Positions 31,366 through 39,780 of a stretch of 64,000 nt of DNA are shown in pieces; positions within the stretch are counted from its first letter, which is position 1, and each line of letters starts with the position of its first letter. The position numbers and the translations under genes are program-made. The notes under the pieces were generated by a model that was given only the letters and a program-made list of their open reading frames with translations, did not search any database and was not told where the DNA came from. The DNA is from Pseudomonas salomonii (GTDB taxonomy: Bacteria > Pseudomonadota > Gammaproteobacteria > Pseudomonadales > Pseudomonadaceae), in the NCBI RefSeq assembly GCF_900107155.1, contig NZ_FNOX01000001.1, forward strand, positions 186,001 through 250,000, given 5' to 3'.

Positions 31366-32057
31366 AATACAGAGTCACCTTCCACCGATGTCGCTGCAGG
31401 CTGTGCAAGTCGTTGAGAAGACACAAGCTGTAGCCTTCTCGGAAGGCCAGGGTTTGCAGGAGGATAAAGCCCTTCCTTTATCCAGGACTGAATGCGATGC
31501 CAGATGATGGCCAGGCTGAAGTTTTCGTGGGTTTCATCTGGGCTAATATCCTGTGGAGCATTCAGTTCCTCGGCGACCAACATGGCGATGTCCAGCAGCG
31601 CGAGACTGTCGCCAAGCTCAACCTGATGCTCTTGCATTAGGTGCGTCCATCGGTACCAAAGCTGAGCGTCCATCTCCTCACTGAATTCCCGCCAACGGCC
31701 ACGACGTGCCGTCACGCCGATCATGAGGCGTTGAAGTGCCACATCCTGCGGAGACAGCCCGAAGAACTGTTGCAGCATTTGAGTGGTCGCGCCAAGTCGC
31801 AGCGCACGTTCAATCATGCGTACTTCTTCATCAGAACGCTGCGCGCCTGACAGTAGTTTTTTTACCATGTCCCCATCAATGGTGACGTTGCACCAAGACA
31901 CGGGAGTGTTAAGCAGCAAGCTCAGAACTGAGGGTTGTTGGAGCTGAGCCAATATCTCTGGCTCCAGACCCATTTCGATGCAGCGCCGAAGTTGACCATT
32001 ACGCATGTGATGAAGCACCTGTGACAGGATTGCTTCATTTATTGGTGTCTTGGACAT
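31362..32057 (-). CDS. DUF2857 domain-containing protein
   Basis: 231 residues from ATG 32057, which has GGGGGAGTCGTC upstream; the extension to 32138 overlaps parB and is rejected. The N-terminal half (INEAILSQVLHHMRNGQLRR, CIEMGLEPEILAQLQQPSVL) and the region MIERALRLGATTQMLQQFFG define DUF2857, a marker of PFGI-1/SPI-7 ICEs. The last resembles an HTH with SPQDVALQRLM as recognition helix, so DNA binding is possible. It sits between parB and the STY4528 gene and overlaps the latter, indicating coupled synthesis of replication and partition proteins. Confidence 0.85.
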   Translation of the reverse strand: MSKTPINEAILSQVLHHMRNGQLRRCIEMGLEPEILAQLQQPSVLSLLLNTPVSWCNVTIDGDMVKKLLSGAQRSDEEVRMIERALRLGATTQMLQQFFGLSPQDVALQRLMIGVTARRGRWREFSEEMDAQLWYRWTHLMQEHQVELGDSLALLDIAMLVAEELNAPQDISPDETHENFSLAIIWHRIQSWIKEGLYPPANPGLPRRLQLVSSQRLAQPAATSVEGDSVL

Positions 32058-32085
32058 GACGACTCCCCCTTGTAGAGTCCGTGTG

Positions 32086-33852
32086 TTAACTGGCTGAACT
32101 CGGACCGTTGTTGGCGACTGAATGGATTTCCAGGTCAATCAAACGTCTTGCGAGACGGATAATGCGGAACAGCTTCACTAGAGCGCCGTCGCTGAGACGG
32201 CATTCACTTTCAGGGGGCTGATCTTTTGTGTGAGGCTGGCCCAGTAAGATGTGGCCCAGCCCGGCTGCGAACTCGAAGTCAGCCAACGCGTCGATTTGAA
32301 GCTCGGGTTGCTGCTGAATCATTTTCAGTACGATGGCCATCGAGCCGCTCAAAGACTGGAGCAGCGTCAAGGTATGTTGGGCTGTGGCAGTGATTTCGAC
32401 TTCCGCCTCGGGGTGTCGGTAGCTGAACCCGACGCCACCATTGATATCGATAAATTGACCTGGGGCTTTGACCGAGCTGGCTATTTCGCGAGCCAATTGA
32501 GCGATGTGCTGACGCAGGGTCGCGGTATTGTCTATTTCGCGTTCGATGTACCAAAGGTCAGAAATGGGATTGAGTCCGCCAGCTTGAACAGGGATGGCCA
32601 CCAAGGCATTGGAGGCGAAGTCGGGCAAGACCTCACCGTCAAGCGCAGCGAGCTCCCGTTTAATCTTGTCGACTCTGGGAGAAGTCTTCACAGGGCTCGC
32701 AACGTGCCCATCGATACGTGCTTGGCGATCTTGTGGGCTCATTTGCTCCTGCGGAGTAGGGGCCAATTGCCGTTGCACCCCTTGAGGTGAAGGACTCTCT
32801 TTGGAGGGCGTCGTCTTATGTGTGCTGCCCCCCGAAGGAATAGGGGGTAGTTGTAGAGGGCTCTGATTAGCCTCAATGCCATTGTTTGAAACGTTAAGTT
32901 GAGTCCCCCCATCAAATTGCGATGCAGGGTACTGTGGCAGCTCAAGAACCGGCGTAGACCGGCGCAATTGGTCCTGGTTCTGAGTGATTTCCAACAGTAT
33001 CTGCTCGTAGCCGAGGTTCAGCGGTTTTTTTAGCTGATCTATCAGTTCGTCTTGAAATCGCTGGAATAGGAATTCTTCAGCGTCGCCTTCAAACTGGGAC
33101 AGTACATCTTGGAAGAGCGTATCGAAATCAAGGTGCTGCTCCTGCTCTTGATAATTGCGATCCCAGCACTGAAGAGCTGTTTTGCGTAGCGCAAGCAGTT
33201 TGGAGATCCGATCTACGCCCAGCCCTGAGTAAAGTACTCCAGGTATTGCTGGGAGCAGGTAACGGATGCTGTCCTGCATACGACTCAAGTGAGATGCAGA
33301 GACAGGGTAGCCATCCGATGACAGCCGCCGGGAAAGCTCACGCAATGAGATAGAATCCCCTGCCTCTGTTTCATACAAGGCTCTCGCTTTATCGACCCCA
33401 ATAGCCCGCTCAATGAACAGGAGCTGGCCTTGCAGGTCGTTTTCTGCCAAGTGGCCGGTGAGCGAGATGATTTCGCCCCGAACGGCGTCCCAGGGGCGAA
33501 ATAGGCAGTGGAACTTGAAGTACTTCTCGTCGCCGGTCTCACGATACAACTCGTTCAAAATTGCCAGGCGAGTGTTGCCGCCGTTGCGGATCCGGTACTT
33601 GTCTTCCCCAGGTTTACGGGTGACGGGAGGTGGCGTATCGAGGCCCCGATTTCGTATCGACTCCTTAATTTCATCGTACTTCGGGTTACGAGTCGTCCTT
33701 GGGTTTTCGTCATACGGCAGCGTTTCGTCGAGGGTCAACAGCATGGGGGTATCGACGATGGGGTCACTCATTCGCTCTGCCACGGGCGACTTCGATTCAA
33801 ACGCCGGCAGCAACAGCTTATCTTTCATGGTCTGGGCCAAAGACGCTTTCAT
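32086..33852 (-). CDS. parB: ICE-type ParB partition protein
   Basis: 588 residues from ATG 33852 (GGAGCCAGAGT upstream; ATGA overlap with the Arc gene). Residues 40-130 form a ParB/Srx-like N-domain (LPYDENPRTTRNPKYDEIKE, YRIRNGGNTRLAILNELYRE). A KorB/HTH-like region follows (SLRELSRRLSSDGYPVSASH). The C-terminal half is a long linker plus a domain unique to ICE ParB proteins of the PFGI-1 type. With Soj it should form the partition system that keeps the excised element. The variant GGNTR replaces the usual GERR arginine patch of CTP-dependent ParB. Confidence 0.9.
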   Translation of the reverse strand: MKASLAQTMKDKLLLPAFESKSPVAERMSDPIVDTPMLLTLDETLPYDENPRTTRNPKYDEIKESIRNRGLDTPPPVTRKPGEDKYRIRNGGNTRLAILNELYRETGDEKYFKFHCLFRPWDAVRGEIISLTGHLAENDLQGQLLFIERAIGVDKARALYETEAGDSISLRELSRRLSSDGYPVSASHLSRMQDSIRYLLPAIPGVLYSGLGVDRISKLLALRKTALQCWDRNYQEQEQHLDFDTLFQDVLSQFEGDAEEFLFQRFQDELIDQLKKPLNLGYEQILLEITQNQDQLRRSTPVLELPQYPASQFDGGTQLNVSNNGIEANQSPLQLPPIPSGGSTHKTTPSKESPSPQGVQRQLAPTPQEQMSPQDRQARIDGHVASPVKTSPRVDKIKRELAALDGEVLPDFASNALVAIPVQAGGLNPISDLWYIEREIDNTATLRQHIAQLAREIASSVKAPGQFIDINGGVGFSYRHPEAEVEITATAQHTLTLLQSLSGSMAIVLKMIQQQPELQIDALADFEFAAGLGHILLGQPHTKDQPPESECRLSDGALVKLFRIIRLARRLIDLEIHSVANNGPSSAS

Positions 33853-34085
33853 ACTCTGGCTCCTGGCTGCTCGTAAGCCGGGCTTGCCGCCAAGAGCTGG
33901 TCAATGATTTTCAAAGCACGATCCAGAGCGGCTTCAAGTTCGGCAGTTGTTTCCAGCCGATAAACAATTTCTGAGTTCATCGACCTGGCGTTGTCACGTG
34001 CTTCCAACGCGATGCGTTCGCGCATCCCGTCGGGAAGGCGAATAACGAATTTTTCTTCATGCAGACGCTTTGGTTTGTTACTCAT
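33849..34085 (-). CDS. Arc-family ribbon-helix-helix DNA-binding protein
   Basis: 78 residues from ATG 34085 (GGAGCCCACT upstream). EEKFVIRLPDGMRERIALEA followed by RSMNSEIVYRLE is the ribbon-helix-helix pattern of Arc: a beta strand with alternating contacts, then two helices with NSEIV. The tail (LDRALKIIDQLLAAS) may form an oligomerisation helix. It probably represses the parB operon or other ICE promoters. It is translationally coupled to parB. Confidence 0.85.
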   Translation of the reverse strand: MSNKPKRLHEEKFVIRLPDGMRERIALEARDNARSMNSEIVYRLETTAELEAALDRALKIIDQLLAASPAYEQPGARV

Positions 34086-34118
34086 AGTGGGCTCCGGTGC
34101 CTAGGGTAGAAAGTGTGT

Positions 34119-35120
34119 TCAGCGACGTTTCAACTGATCAGTGAGTTGGGTCGGTAACCCCTTGATGACTAATGAATTGAACGCCTCGTCGTACTCGATC
34201 TTGTCCCCTAGCAGATGGGCTTCAAAACTGATGGACAAGCCTTCGGCACGGCCGGTGAACCGACGGAATTGGTTGAGAGTGCGTTTATCCAGGGGGATTT
34301 CCGGCGACAGGCCGTAGTCCTTATTGCGGATATGGTCGTAGAACGCCTTGGGCCGATCTTCATCGATCAAGCCCGACAGCTCCTCCAGTCCCATGGGTTC
34401 ACCGAGCTTGGCCTGGCTGGTGGCGTAGTCCACCAGGGCCTTGGTTTTCTCGCGGGCCGATTCGTCTGGCAGGTCTTCGTTTTCAACGAAGTCGCTGAAC
34501 GCCTTGAGGAGGGTGCGGGTTTCGCCCGGGCCGTCGACGCCTTCCATGCAGCCAATGAAGTCGCTGAAATACCCCGAGATCTTCTTACCGTTCTTGCCTT
34601 TGATGTAGGAGATGTACTGCTTGGACTGTTTGTTGTTCTGCCACTCGGACAGGTTGATACGCGCCGCCAGCTGCAGCTGGCCAACGTCCAGGTGGCGTGA
34701 AGGAGTGACGTCCAGATCTTCAGTGACCACCACGCCTTCACTGTGATGGAGCAGGGCAACAGTTAGGTAGTCGGTCATGCCTTGCTGGTAATGGGCAAAC
34801 AGTACGTGGCCACCGGTGGAGAGGTTGGATTCTTCCATCAGCTTTTGCAGATGCTCGACCGCCGTGTGGCTGAAGGCGGTGAAGTCCTGGCCACCTTCAA
34901 AGTACTGCTTTAACCAGCCGCTAAACGGGTGCGCGCCGGACTCGGCATGGAAGAAACCCCAGGCCTTGCCTTGTTTGGCGTTATAGCTCTCGTTGAGGTC
35001 GGCAAGCATGTTCTCGATGGCGACCGATTCGGATAGCTCCGAATCGCGTGCCTGGAGAACAGCTGGTGTGCCATCGGGTTTTTTGTTGATCAGGTGGACG
35101 ATGCAATGACGGATAGGCAT
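34119..35120 (-). CDS. NdpA/YejK-like nucleoid-associated protein
   Basis: 333 residues from ATG 35120, sharing a base with the stop of the HicA-like gene (TAATG). Conserved blocks ([80 protein letters not shown]) match the NdpA/YejK family throughout the usual length. Plasmid- and ICE-borne copies are known and may help newly arrived DNA blend into host gene control. The codon use here is more G+C-rich than in neighbours, compatible with descent from a chromosomal copy. Confidence 0.9.
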   Translation of the reverse strand: MPIRHCIVHLINKKPDGTPAVLQARDSELSESVAIENMLADLNESYNAKQGKAWGFFHAESGAHPFSGWLKQYFEGGQDFTAFSHTAVEHLQKLMEESNLSTGGHVLFAHYQQGMTDYLTVALLHHSEGVVVTEDLDVTPSRHLDVGQLQLAARINLSEWQNNKQSKQYISYIKGKNGKKISGYFSDFIGCMEGVDGPGETRTLLKAFSDFVENEDLPDESAREKTKALVDYATSQAKLGEPMGLEELSGLIDEDRPKAFYDHIRNKDYGLSPEIPLDKRTLNQFRRFTGRAEGLSISFEAHLLGDKIEYDEAFNSLVIKGLPTQLTDQLKRR

Positions 35121-35359
35121 TAGATTGCCTCCTGCGAGTGTAGGGTTTGAGCTCGATCAGCACGACGAATACAGGCTTTGGCATTAAGGCCTGAGCGGTA
35201 ATCGCTTGCGGTTGATGAGGTGTAAATCGATCCAAGGCCAGACTTGGTGAACTTGATGTGGCCACCTTGAGTGCGAGACACCGTCCAGCCATTCGCTTCA
35301 GCAAACTTCACGAGTACACGAAGGCTCTCGCTTTTTCCGCGTAGGAGATTGGTGGTCAT
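35120..35359 (-). CDS. HicA-like small protein
   Basis: 79 residues from ATG 35359. The stretch [20 protein letters not shown] followed by [15 protein letters not shown] resembles the double-stranded-RNA-binding-like fold of HicA: a helix, then G-W-x-V, a central G-G/S-H-x-K and a beta hairpin. HicA proteins are mRNA-cleaving toxins. No HicB antitoxin is adjacent; its partner by overlap is the NdpA-like protein instead. A non-toxic RNA-binding descendant is equally possible. Confidence 0.65.
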   Translation of the reverse strand: MTTNLLRGKSESLRVLVKFAEANGWTVSRTQGGHIKFTKSGLGSIYTSSTASDYRSGLNAKACIRRADRAQTLHSQEAI

Positions 35360-35877
35360 AGCTCTGCATCCCTGGCTGCCAGAACGTTACCGGTCTGGAT
35401 CGCGATGATTTCAGCCTGGTCGCCAGGAAACTTGGTACCGAGCTCATGCAAAAAGTGACGCGTAGCCTCACGTGCTCCCGGGACGCGGAACACCACGCTG
35501 CAGTGCTGAACTTCCGCGGGGTGTTGCAGGTGAGACATGACGGCCACTTTCAGCGAGCAGCACTGGAGGTAGCGGGGCACCCAAACCGACCAGAAGTAGC
35601 TGGATAGCAAGGCGCCCGCGCAGAGCAGTTCAACGGTAATTGTTGCGCTGGGCGTGTTGGTCAGCTCGACGTAGCCGAGCTTCTCAAACTCCAACAGATC
35701 CTCACGCATGCTCATTGGGACCACGGTGCTGTGGTCACGAGCAACGCGGCCGATCGCTTGAGCTAATGCGTCGAGCTCCACTGGGTTTATCCCAGATTTA
35801 TGGGCATGAGCCACGGCAGAGGCTTCGAACACGGCACCGGCATGGATTCTAGGAAATAGCTCGGTGCTACTGTGCAT
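35356..35877 (-). CDS. Hypothetical ICE protein (173 aa)
   Basis: 173 residues if it starts at ATG 35877, which has GGAGGTG 4 nt upstream; the longer frame to 35970 overlaps the previous gene too far. The sequence (LFPRIHAGAVFEASAVAHAH, LCAGALLSSYFWSVWVPRYL, FRVPGAREATRHFLHELGTK) has no domain I can name. One moderately hydrophobic stretch (VELLCAGALLSSYFWSVWV) might touch the membrane. It overlaps both neighbours, so it is part of the dnaB-hicA-like-ndpA transcription unit. Confidence 0.65.
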   Translation of the reverse strand: MHSSTELFPRIHAGAVFEASAVAHAHKSGINPVELDALAQAIGRVARDHSTVVPMSMREDLLEFEKLGYVELTNTPSATITVELLCAGALLSSYFWSVWVPRYLQCCSLKVAVMSHLQHPAEVQHCSVVFRVPGAREATRHFLHELGTKFPGDQAEIIAIQTGNVLAARDAEL

Positions 35878-36061
35878 CCGACACCTCCTGAAGCTCCTCG
35901 ATGTTATAGCTATTGCAAGTAGGGCAAATAAGCTCGTCCACTTCACCGCCGGGTAAGGCTGGAGCGCCACTCACTTGATGTTTTGGGTGGTGGCTATCGC
36001 ATTGAAGGCACCAGTGAGTGATGAGGACGAGAGTATTCATCGCTGAGGTGTGCTTTTTCAT
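35867..36061 (-). CDS. Small zinc-ribbon-like protein
   Basis: 64 residues from ATG 36061, overlapping the dnaB stop (ATGA). Two CxxC pairs (CLQC at about 18-21, CPTC at about 47-50) are spaced as in a zinc ribbon, joined by a His-rich linker (DSHHPKHQ). It is likely a small metal-binding, nucleic-acid-binding or adaptor protein. No family is recognised. Its 3' end overlaps the next gene by 11 bp. Confidence 0.65.
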   Translation of the reverse strand: MKKHTSAMNTLVLITHWCLQCDSHHPKHQVSGAPALPGGEVDELICPTCNSYNIEELQEVSDAQ

Positions 36062-37407
36062 ATTTGAGCCCCTTGCCAGCCGGCGTTGGGACTGAGGTTG
36101 GCAAACCGGGTCTGATTGGCGATGAAGGCTGTTCGTACGGTCCCAGTTGGGCCGTTACGCGCCTTGCCGAGAATGATTTCTGCAATGCCTTTGTGTTCGC
36201 TCTGAGGGTGGTACACCTCGTCCCGGTAGACGAACATAATCAGGTCCGCGTCCTGTTCAATCGCACCGCTATCACGCAGGTCTGCGTTGATCGGACGCTT
36301 ATTTGGCCGACGCTCCAGTTCTCGGTTGAGCTGGGAAAGCGCAACCACCGGGCAATTCATCTCTTTCGCCAGGGCCTTGAGGGATTGGGATATAGCGCTG
36401 ATCTCGTTGGCTCTGTTTTCCTGGCCTGGGCAGCGCATGAGCTGCAGGTAATCGATCAGGATCAAGCTCGGGTGCCCGAAGCGACGAGCTGCTCGACGAG
36501 ATTTGGCTCTGATTACTGCAGGCGTGAGCGCTGATGAGTCGTCGATGACCAGGCGCTCGCCATAGCCATTGATACGAGAAACCGCTGCTGTCAGCTTCGG
36601 CCAATCATCATCATCGAGCTTGCCCTTCAATAGCCTGCCCAGATCGATATGGCCTAGGATGCCCATCAATCGATACATCAATGCTTTGGCCGGCATTTCC
36701 ATGCTGAAAACCTGAACTGTACGATCAAGCTTTGCCTGCAGAGCCGTATCTATGAAGTTCAAGGCCAGAGAGGTCTTCCCCATAGACGGGCGCGCGCCGA
36801 GGATGATCAGGTCGGCTTCTTGAAAACCCGACGTCAGCTCGTCCAGATCCTCCAGGCCTGAAGGCAGGCCGGTCACGGTGATATTGCCGTTGAAATGTTC
36901 GTCTATTTGTTCGACGACATTCGTCAGGCACTGGTTGATATTGACGAATTCCGTTGCGCTCTTGCCCTCACCCAAAGCGAACAGTTGCTGTTCAATTGAT
37001 TCTTGAACATCCTCCGCACTTGCCAACGGGTCTGTCGCCTCGCGAGAGCATTGGTATCCAAGGGACATGAGCTGTCTGAGCCGAGAGCGATTACGCACGA
37101 TGGATGCGTAATGCTCGATGTTGGCTACAGACGGCGTGTTTTTGGCCAGCTCGCCCAGATAGCCCAGCCCTCCGGCTTCGTCAGGCTCCTCCAACGCGTT
37201 GTGGACGGTGACGAGGTCGAACGGAATCGACTTGTCAGCAAGGCTTGCCATTGTCCGGAACAGCAACCGATGGTCGTGTCGAAAAAAATCAGAGGCATCC
37301 AGTTTGTCCGCGACGAGATCCCAGGTGTTGTTGTCGAGCAGTAGCCCACCTAACACACCTTGTTCAGCCTCTACGGAGTAGGGCGGTGAGAGGTCAAGGT
37401 GATTCAT
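36058..37407 (-). CDS. dnaB: Replicative DNA helicase DnaB (ICE copy)
   Basis: 449 residues from ATG 37407. The N-terminal domain (YSVEAEQGVLGGLLLDNNTW, FFRHDHRLLFRTMASLADKS) and RecA-type C-domain are complete: Walker A at 204-212 (GARPSMGKT), Walker B (SLILIDYLQLM) and the sensor/R-finger region (LNRELERRPNKRPINADLRD). It is slightly shorter than chromosomal DnaB (about 465). It should unwind ICE DNA as a hexamer during replication. It overlaps the genes on both sides. Confidence 0.95.
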   Translation of the reverse strand: MNHLDLSPPYSVEAEQGVLGGLLLDNNTWDLVADKLDASDFFRHDHRLLFRTMASLADKSIPFDLVTVHNALEEPDEAGGLGYLGELAKNTPSVANIEHYASIVRNRSRLRQLMSLGYQCSREATDPLASAEDVQESIEQQLFALGEGKSATEFVNINQCLTNVVEQIDEHFNGNITVTGLPSGLEDLDELTSGFQEADLIILGARPSMGKTSLALNFIDTALQAKLDRTVQVFSMEMPAKALMYRLMGILGHIDLGRLLKGKLDDDDWPKLTAAVSRINGYGERLVIDDSSALTPAVIRAKSRRAARRFGHPSLILIDYLQLMRCPGQENRANEISAISQSLKALAKEMNCPVVALSQLNRELERRPNKRPINADLRDSGAIEQDADLIMFVYRDEVYHPQSEHKGIAEIILGKARNGPTGTVRTAFIANQTRFANLSPNAGWQGAQI

Positions 37408-37628
37408 TTCCCTGACTCCTGACCTATCTGAAGAAAACCACTCCCGTTGCGTGCCCCCAGGGCTTTGACCATGTCGACTTCAACCTTCGCTGAATTGATC
37501 ATGACCTGAGCAACCTCCGCTACCGCTTTAGCCCGTTCAATTTCCATTGGTTTTTCCGGGTCCAGGAGGCTCTCGATCGCGACGAACAGGTGATTACGTA
37601 GATCTTCAATCTTGTTCTTCATTTTCAA
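37404..37628 (-). CDS. Small hypothetical ICE protein (74 aa)
   Basis: 74 residues from ATG 37628 (an internal ATG at 37622 is also possible), overlapping the HNH gene end by 23 bp and the dnaB start by 4 bp. The central part is one long amphipathic helix (MEIERAKAVAEVAQVMINSA, KVEVDMVKALGARNGSGFLQ), typical for phage and plasmid proteins next to helicases. A helicase-loading or accessory role is conceivable from position only. Confidence 0.6.
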   Translation of the reverse strand: MKMKNKIEDLRNHLFVAIESLLDPEKPMEIERAKAVAEVAQVMINSAKVEVDMVKALGARNGSGFLQIGQESGK

Positions 37629-38325
37629 CCTCCCGGATGGTGCGTTTGAGTTTGCCGATAGCGCGTATTGCGGATTTCAGCTCTTCCGGATACCGATGAA
37701 TGGTGTTACGACGCATGCGTTCTGCCCTCGTCAGCAACTCCAGGTTATTCAGGGCTATATGGGCCTTGTTGCCGTCCTTGAAGCACACGCACATGTTTAA
37801 AGGGACAGGACCGTGATGCTCCTCCCAAAGCAGTACGTGCACCGCTTTCCAGTCAACAGGTGGGTAACCGGTATCGGTGATTTTCTTCTGCTGATAGCCG
37901 TCAGGAGTCGTGCGCAGGCTGCCAACAGGCAGCCAGTTCCCCGGTTTATTGCCCGCCTTAAACTGCGTCTGAGTCATGCGGCCAGAGGAGGGGAGCCCCT
38001 TAAGGCCCTTATTCCATGGGACAGAACCCTTGGGAAAGCGGAATTCAGCGCCCAACTTGCCGTCAAGCCGGCCACAGAGACTACTGCGAAGAAACTCGGC
38101 GCTTTTGCTCAAGCCCAGCCGTTTGGCTTTGGCATAGACCTGATAGACGCTGAGCCCCAATTCGGCGGCTAGGACCTGAGTCGGTTCATCTGGATAGCGG
38201 GCAATGAGCGTGCGCTCTTCAGCCTCACTCCAAACATGGTGTGTGTGAACCGGGGCAAGCCCAAGTTGGGATCGGGCTTGTTCCAGCGCCGCCATGGCCA
38301 AAGGTGAAAGCGAATGAGTTCTCAC
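37606..38325 (-). CDS. HNH endonuclease with N-terminal DNA-binding domain
   Basis: 239 residues from ATG 38325. Residues 28-75 (HHVWSEAEERTLIARYPDEP, TQVLAAELGLSVYQVYAKAK) look like a Myb/SANT or HTH domain. Residues 140-215 form an HNH_3 nuclease domain (VHVLLWEEHHGPVPLNMCVC, FKDGNKAHIALNNLELLTRA). Proteins with this layout are free-standing homing-type or phage HNH enzymes. It is placed between the DUF2786 gene and dnaB, so it may have entered the operon as a selfish gene or serve in DNA processing. Confidence 0.85.
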   Translation of the reverse strand: MRTHSLSPLAMAALEQARSQLGLAPVHTHHVWSEAEERTLIARYPDEPTQVLAAELGLSVYQVYAKAKRLGLSKSAEFLRSSLCGRLDGKLGAEFRFPKGSVPWNKGLKGLPSSGRMTQTQFKAGNKPGNWLPVGSLRTTPDGYQQKKITDTGYPPVDWKAVHVLLWEEHHGPVPLNMCVCFKDGNKAHIALNNLELLTRAERMRRNTIHRYPEELKSAIRAIGKLKRTIREVENEEQD

Positions 38326-38328
38326 TGG

Positions 38329-39024
38329 CTACCCCCCATGCCCAAGGGCTCCTTGTGACTGCTGTCCAACACCACGATGCAGCCTGGCATGCTTGCCCTG
38401 GTCCCATCCCGCTTGCAAAGAGCGGGTGTCATGACCTTTGGCTTCGATGGGCTTGATAATGGCTAGTGTTAGTTTTGGATGGTGCCATTCCAGGTAGGCT
38501 TGGATCTCCAGCGCAGTGTTTTCGTCTATCCCGCCTGCAAACTGGTTCACCTTAGAGGCGACGGCATTGAGCCAGCCCTCTGCAAACAGTTGGCCACGGT
38601 GACGTTTGGTTTTTAGTTGGCAGCGCTTCTGCTGGGCAACATGAGCTCGTCGGGCTGCGACAAGCTGGTGATGCAGCGTTGAATAGGTGTGAGCTGCCAG
38701 CTCGGGTGAAATGCCTTTCCCCAAGAACTTGAAGGACCAGCCAAGCAGCGGATTGAAATACGCCAAGTGGCTGCAATCGAAGGCTTGGGAGCAGATTGAG
38801 GCCAGGTTGTGCAGCCAATCCTGCGGTGCCCTACGGGTTTTGGTACCCACAATGGCTTCTTCGATTGTATGGGCAGCAACTTCGGTGTGTTCCAGGTTGT
38901 ACTGCTTCATCAAATGGCGAGCTTGACGAAGTGCAATTTCCACTTCGTTTGGGGCAGCGCCTTGTGACTTGGCCAGCGCCATGAGTTTGGCAACCTTGCT
39001 GAGGACTTTTTGCTTGTCCATCAT
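38329..39024 (-). CDS. DUF2786 domain-containing protein
   Basis: 231 residues from ATG 39024, overlapping the previous stop by ATGA; the longer frame to 39069 is rejected. Residues 5-45 (LSKVAKLMALAKSQGAAPNE, ALRQARHLMKQYNLEHTEV) are a DUF2786 domain, followed by a second conserved domain (WLHNLASICSQAFDCSHLAY, FLGKGISPELAAHTYSTLHH) common in phage and ICE proteins. The C-terminus is His/Gly/Gln-rich. The function is unknown; DNA binding is commonly supposed. Confidence 0.85.
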   Translation of the reverse strand: MMDKQKVLSKVAKLMALAKSQGAAPNEVEIALRQARHLMKQYNLEHTEVAAHTIEEAIVGTKTRRAPQDWLHNLASICSQAFDCSHLAYFNPLLGWSFKFLGKGISPELAAHTYSTLHHQLVAARRAHVAQQKRCQLKTKRHRGQLFAEGWLNAVASKVNQFAGGIDENTALEIQAYLEWHHPKLTLAIIKPIEAKGHDTRSLQAGWDQGKHARLHRGVGQQSQGALGHGG

Positions 39025-39779
39025 TCGCCCCCTTCCTGCTGAAGGCTGGGGGAGAGCGCCTCTGACCACAGGCGAAGTGTTTCTTCCTCATCAGCAGAGA
39101 GGTGAGTCTGTGCAAGACAGTCCGCAACCTTCTGTTTCAAGGCATCAAGACGGTCTTGAACACTCGAGCCATCGTCGTAAGCAATCTCTTGCTCAACAGT
39201 TTGCGCAACGTCATTACGCAGAGAGAGAACCGTGCTTATCCAAAAAGCACTTGGACTGGTCCAGCCAATAAGCTTTCGAGTTCTGGCAGGCGACAGGTAA
39301 TCACGGAGCCTGAGATTGAACTCCCTAGGTGAATAACCATTCCTGAAAACGTCTGCGCGATTGAGCGTCAGCGCTGTTTTAAGAGTATCTAGGAGAGGGT
39401 CCAAAGCCGTTGACTCAGGAACAAAAGGTTCTAGATATGTTTCAGCTACCAGGCGTTTGGCTTCGGCATATCGACTTTGCTGACGGCGTTTGGCTAGGCT
39501 TTCGTCGCGGCCGCGCTTTTCCTTCGCGTGCTTTATGTTCGAGTTCACTGACTCGATTAGCTTCGCGGCGTCTTGCAAAAGCTGAATCTGTTCAACGCTC
39601 AACTGGGCGCCAATCCGACCGGGTAGATGGCAACCGCTTGTCAGGGCTCGGATTTCTCGTGCGGTTCCACTGAGCTTGGCTTGCAAACTGCGCAATTGCT
39701 GAGCGCTGTAGTACTTGCCAACCTCTAGGATGAGATCTGCAGTAATACTGCGGGCGTCGGTAATGGAGGGCTTCGCCAT
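39021..39779 (-). CDS. Conserved ICE protein downstream of soj (252 aa)
   Basis: 252 residues from ATG 39779, 1 nt after the soj stop region. It is soluble and mostly helical, with a basic stretch (SNIKHAKEKRGRDESLAKRR) and an acidic C-terminus. No known domain is recognised. The position directly after soj and the coupling to the DUF2786 gene suggest a partition or replication accessory role, inferred from context. Confidence 0.65.
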   Translation of the reverse strand: MAKPSITDARSITADLILEVGKYYSAQQLRSLQAKLSGTAREIRALTSGCHLPGRIGAQLSVEQIQLLQDAAKLIESVNSNIKHAKEKRGRDESLAKRRQQSRYAEAKRLVAETYLEPFVPESTALDPLLDTLKTALTLNRADVFRNGYSPREFNLRLRDYLSPARTRKLIGWTSPSAFWISTVLSLRNDVAQTVEQEIAYDDGSSVQDRLDALKQKVADCLAQTHLSADEEETLRLWSEALSPSLQQEGGE

Positions 39780-39780
39780 T

